Source: Symbiodinium natans
Lineage: Eukaryota; Sar; Dinophyceae; Suessiales; Symbiodiniaceae
Length of the DNA stretch: 64,000 nt
Direction of reading: 5' to 3'
Assembly: GCA_905221605.1 (NCBI GenBank)
Contig: CAJNDS010001458.1
Span: 498,001 to 562,000 of the forward strand
The notes under the pieces are model-generated. The model did no database searches. It was given only the letters and a program-made list of their open reading frames with translations, and had not been told where the DNA came from. A program made the translations under genes and the position numbers. Position 1 is the stretch's first letter; each line of letters starts with the position of its first letter. This document shows, one piece after another, positions 61,395 through 64,000 of this stretch.

Positions 61395-61803
61395 GAGAGG
61401 GCTCACGGATCAACTGACCCCAACCGGTTCAGGGTTTCAAGGTTTGGGCTTAGGACTTAGGGTTGAGCGCTTTGGGTTTGGGATTTAGGGCTAGGATTTG
61501 GGTTTTTAGGACTTAGGGTTTAGGGCTTTGGGTTGCGGATTCCCACTTCAAGACTCACTTGCTGCGAAGATGACGGCCCCTCCCCCGCCCCCACGGTCAA
61601 TTTCCATGGGGGGGGGAAACCCGCAGAAACATCTCTGTTCGAGTCTGGGGTTTAGGGTATAGAGCTTAGGGTTTTCGACCCAGCATGTTTAAGCAGGGAT
61701 TAGATCTGCTAGGGCTTTGGGCATCTCTACGGCGGCTTGCACTGTATATCTCGCATCCTACTATTTCTGACATAGGACGCCAAGACCCTGTTTTGTACGG
61801 TGG

Positions 61804-61992
61804 ATGGACCTAGTCCATTGGAACAATACTCGACCCGAAGCCCTCAACCCCTTTTGGGCCTCTGCTCAAATAAGAGTCCTTGTGCTTGGATGGCGTCAGA
61901 GGAGGGATGGACGGGTTTGGATTTATGAGGTTCATGTGTGGCAAGGGAGTAATCCTTGCCAACCAGCGCGGCTCACTGCACTGAAGTGGTGA
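61804..61992 (+). CDS. ORF of 62 codons, unknown
   Basis: MDLVHWNNTRPEALNPFWAS ... IRVLVLGWRQRRDGRVWIYE ... ARLTALKW then TGA. Sequence complexity is normal and telomere repeats are absent. It may be an exon (AAGTG|GTGATG near the end) or a chance ORF. 61995-62220 contains no other supported frame. Confidence 0.35.
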   Translation: MDLVHWNNTRPEALNPFWASAQIRVLVLGWRQRRDGRVWIYEVHVWQGSNPCQPARLTALKW

Positions 61993-62220
61993 TGGTGCCT
62001 TTTGGACCTGTCAGGAGTAGGGTTTAGGGTGTAGGGTTTAGGGTCTAGGGTCAAGGGCCCAAAGCAACCGAAACGTTGGATTTGGGAGCTCGGGTTTATG
62101 GAGTTTCGGCGGCTAAGCCCGACACACTAAACCCTCAACCCTAAACTAATGGAGCCATTGAGTCTATGCCTTGGCCGCAAGTGATGTTGCACCTGTCTTA
62201 GTGTTGCCCCCCGCCCCTAG

Positions 62221-62975
62221 AACAGTCGAAGCTGTTTATGCTCCTGTTTGCAAAGGCCCGGAGGGGTATATGATTTTACTTGGGCCGAAACAAGCCCTAA
62301 GTCCTTGAACAAAATGCTGGATTTCGGGAACGACTTGACTCTAAGCGGGACAGGGTCTGTACCCCCAAACAGTCAAGGTGTCCTGAATGGCCCAGCCAAA
62401 TTGACTCTGCAGAGGGGGGGCCCCCACAGATCCAGGTCCAACACTACAAGGAAGACCCTAAACCCTAAACCCTAAACCCTAAACCCTAAACCCTAAACCC
62501 TAAACCCTAAACCGTGGCAGGTGCCCCAGCTGCCAGGAGCTTTGCAAGCCCTGGTCGGTTTACTTGGAGCTTCATGGTACTTATAACCCAGTTAGAACTG
62601 CACTGAAAACCCACTTCTACGCCCCCTTAAGTGCCCTAACATGGTGATAATTCGGTGATAATTGGGTTACAAGTACAGTTCTAAAGGGGTTAGGAAGCAC
62701 CATGAAGCTCCAGGTAATGGTTCAGCGAAGGGCTCAGGGATCAGGGACTGGGAGGCTACGAGCCGGCACCGCCCCAAAAAAAGGAGCTTCAATTGGAGAG
62801 GTTTAGGGTTTAGGGTTTAGGGTTTAGGGTTTAGGGTTTAGGGTTTAGGGTTGAGGGCTTAGGGTTTAGGGTTTATGGGTTTTCAAGTAGGCCATGACGA
62901 CCTTAAAGCCCTAAACCTGAAAACCTAGAGCCCTAAGGTCTCAAGTACCGGCCTGTCGTGGGATACTCATCGTAG
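62221..62975 (+). CDS. Candidate four-exon gene end, unknown protein
   Basis: Exon 1 62221-62435 (after a pyrimidine tract and CCCTAG; NSRSCLCSCLQRPGG ... VYDFTWAETSPKSLNKMLDF ... GVLNGPAKLTLQ, ends |GTCCAA). Exon 2 62530-62557 (after CCCCAG; CQELCKPWS, |GTTTAC). Exon 3 62726-62800 (after TTCAG; RRAQGSGTGRLRAGTAPKKG ASIGE, |GTTTAG). Exon 4 62946-62975 (after CTCAAG; YRPVVGYSS, TAG). All three joins keep phase. Intron 1 contains the CCCTAAA array, intron 2 is essentially a family A element, and intron 3 opens with seven TTTAGGG units. Exon 3 has a competing frame. Family not recognised; the C-terminal part is Gly/Ala/Lys-rich. Confidence 0.5.
62457..62512. repeat. Telomere-type array, CCCTAAA x8 (putative intron)
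   Basis: Perfect units lying between exons 1 and 2 of the gene model at 62221-62975. Confidence 0.95.
62561..62716. mobile_element. MITE-like element family A (putative intron)
   Basis: TACTTGGAGCTTCATGGTAC to CACCATGAAGCTCCAGGTA, with a duplicated GGTGATAATT. The putative donor GT lies 3 bp before the element and the acceptor 9 bp after it. Confidence 0.8.
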
Positions 62976-63060
62976 CTGAATCATTATGCGACGCGAGTCC
63001 TCCACTTCGAAAAGCTTTTTGAGGTTGGTTTAAGGTTTAGGATTTAGGGTTTAGGGTTTA

Positions 63061-63185
63061 GGTAGGGGATAGGATTAGGGGGATCCTTGGGAATATAGAC
63101 CCTTCTGAATACGGCCCCTGTTCAAGAGAGCCAGAAGAGGGTTAAGAAGGGATCCATTCTAAGGGTCCCCGTTATGCTACCTGGG
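63061..63185. mobile_element. Inverted-repeat element family G
   Basis: GGTAGGGGATAGGATTAGGG ... GGGTCCCCGTTATGCTACC, directly joined on the left to TTTAGGG units (63035-63062). Confidence 0.75.
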
Positions 63186-63321
63186 ATTAGGGTCTTAGGG
63201 TCTTAGGGCTTTGAGACCCCTCAAAGCCACCCAGAGGTCACCCGGAAACCCCAAAAATCCGAGGTTCAAAGCCTTAAACCCTAAACCCTAAACCCCAAAC
63301 CCTAAACCCTAAACCCTAAAG

Positions 63322-63486
63322 CGACCGACAACGACCATGCTTCAGGAAGAAGTGAAGAAGTATCAGCTTCAGGACGCAGGTTTTGGGTCTTCCTCGGCCC
63401 GTCCTTCGTCTCGAAGAGCCACCCCCTACCGTCTGAGAGGCGGAGGAACCACGTCGCGTTCACGCGGCAGCGCCTCAGGGCTCTTA
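63322..63486 (+). CDS. Exon-like ORF, SR/RG-rich protein
   Basis: Plus strand: CCCTAAAG border, exactly 55 codons: RPTTTMLQEEVKKYQLQDAG, FGSSSARPSSRRATPYRLRG, GGTTSRSRGSASGLL, then GTATTT. Arg/Ser/Gly-rich composition suggests an RNA-binding or disordered protein; an ATG at 63337 in ACCATGC context could initiate. CCCTAAA array lies upstream (63280-63320), TTTAGGG downstream. Confidence 0.55.
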
Positions 63487-63495
63487 GTATTTAGG

Positions 63496-63695
63496 GGGGG
63501 GGGGGGGGGGGTTAGGGTTTAGGGCTAGGGTTTAGGGTTTAGGGTTTAGGGTTTAGGGTTTAGGGTTTAGGGTTTAGGGTTTAGGGTTTAGGGTTTAGGG
63601 TTTAGGGTTTAGGGTTTAGGGTTTAGGGTTTAGAGTTTAGGGTGTAGGGTTTGGGGTTTAGGGTTTAGGGTTTAGGGTTTAGGGTTTAGGGTTTA
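63496..63695. repeat. Poly-G run and long TTTAGGG array
   Basis: G run 63496-63510, then about 25 TTTAGGG units to 63695, nearly perfect. Confidence 0.97.
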
Positions 63696-63730
63696 CTTTC
63701 TTCAGGGTTTGTTCATAACGTGTAGAGATT

Positions 63731-63827
63731 GGGATGTTCCCCCTTATACAAACAGTCCTTCACAGGGATTATAGTACCCCCCCCCCCAAATAATCTCTAT
63801 GGACGTTCGCATAAGGGGGAACGTCAC
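63731..63827. mobile_element. MITE-like element family C
   Basis: GGGATGTTCCCCCTTATACA and GCATAAGGGGGAACGTC. The rest of the window to 64000 has no supported gene. Confidence 0.75.
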
Positions 63828-64000
63828 AATGTAGATAGATCGAACCAAGAATGCCTTCCACTTTTGGCAACCTGAAGCCCAAACGTGAAACTCTTCATTG
63901 GGCTTAGGCTGGTCTGGGACTTGGCATTGAGGATGTTTGAAACTCCAAGCCCTCAACGTGTGCCTCATACCGAAGGGTTTATAGGGTTTTATGTGGACTT

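Noticed and set aside
1-64000. Reverse transcriptase, transposase or integrase genes for the mobile elements
   Set aside because: I searched the open frames by eye and saw no DDE, YxDD or tyrosine recombinase motifs; all elements here appear non-autonomous.

Overview
This is eukaryotic nuclear DNA. No bacterial operon structure, rRNA gene or convincing tRNA is visible. It is saturated with plant-type telomere repeats (CCCTAAA/TTTAGGG) in dozens of short interstitial arrays in both orientations, with many families of short inverted-repeat (MITE-like) elements. The motif and a NRT2-type nitrate transporter point to an alga or related protist. A dinoflagellate or chromerid is my best guess, but the window does not prove it.

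The coding content is mostly not in long ORFs. It sits in GC-rich islands of about 50-200 bp, each open in one frame with high third-position GC, ending in AG|...|GT-type borders. Typically CCCTAAA lies upstream and TTTAGGG downstream of the island. I read these as short exons whose introns are built from telomere-type repeats and MITE-like elements. Several neighbouring islands join in phase: 54669-55032 (+), 62221-62975 (+), 28432-29012 (-) and 31782-32006 (-). All exon calls come from reading the sequence and have no transcript support. Codon quality, phase and borders were the criteria; GTTTAG donors are partly a result of how I placed the ends.

Layout: 0-12 kb holds dispersed exon islands, telomere-type arrays and MITEs. 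12.1-21.2 kb is a satellite block with almost no telomere repeats: a ~4 kb array of duplicated pyrimidine/purine-rich units, then a ~55-bp tandem repeat, a ~200-bp tandem repeat, and a 3.2-kb array of hairpin-forming 9-bp units interleaved with 31-bp repeats. 21.3-36 kb returns to islands, arrays and MITEs, with a repeat cluster at 34.4-35.1 kb and a less repetitive gene-like stretch at 35.2-36.4 kb. 36-50 kb has a long run of mostly minus-strand islands encoding charged, Ser-rich, Lys/Arg-rich and coiled-coil peptides, possibly one or more large nuclear proteins. 51.1-52.3 kb carries the only recognisable family, a minus-strand NRT2 copy that is frameshifted and lacks its N-terminal part. 52.3-64 kb has further islands, including the two best multi-exon plus-strand models.

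The most interesting feature is that telomere-type arrays appear to serve as intron sequence and repeatedly interrupt MITEs, and that MITE ends repeatedly coincide with candidate splice sites, as expected of introners.
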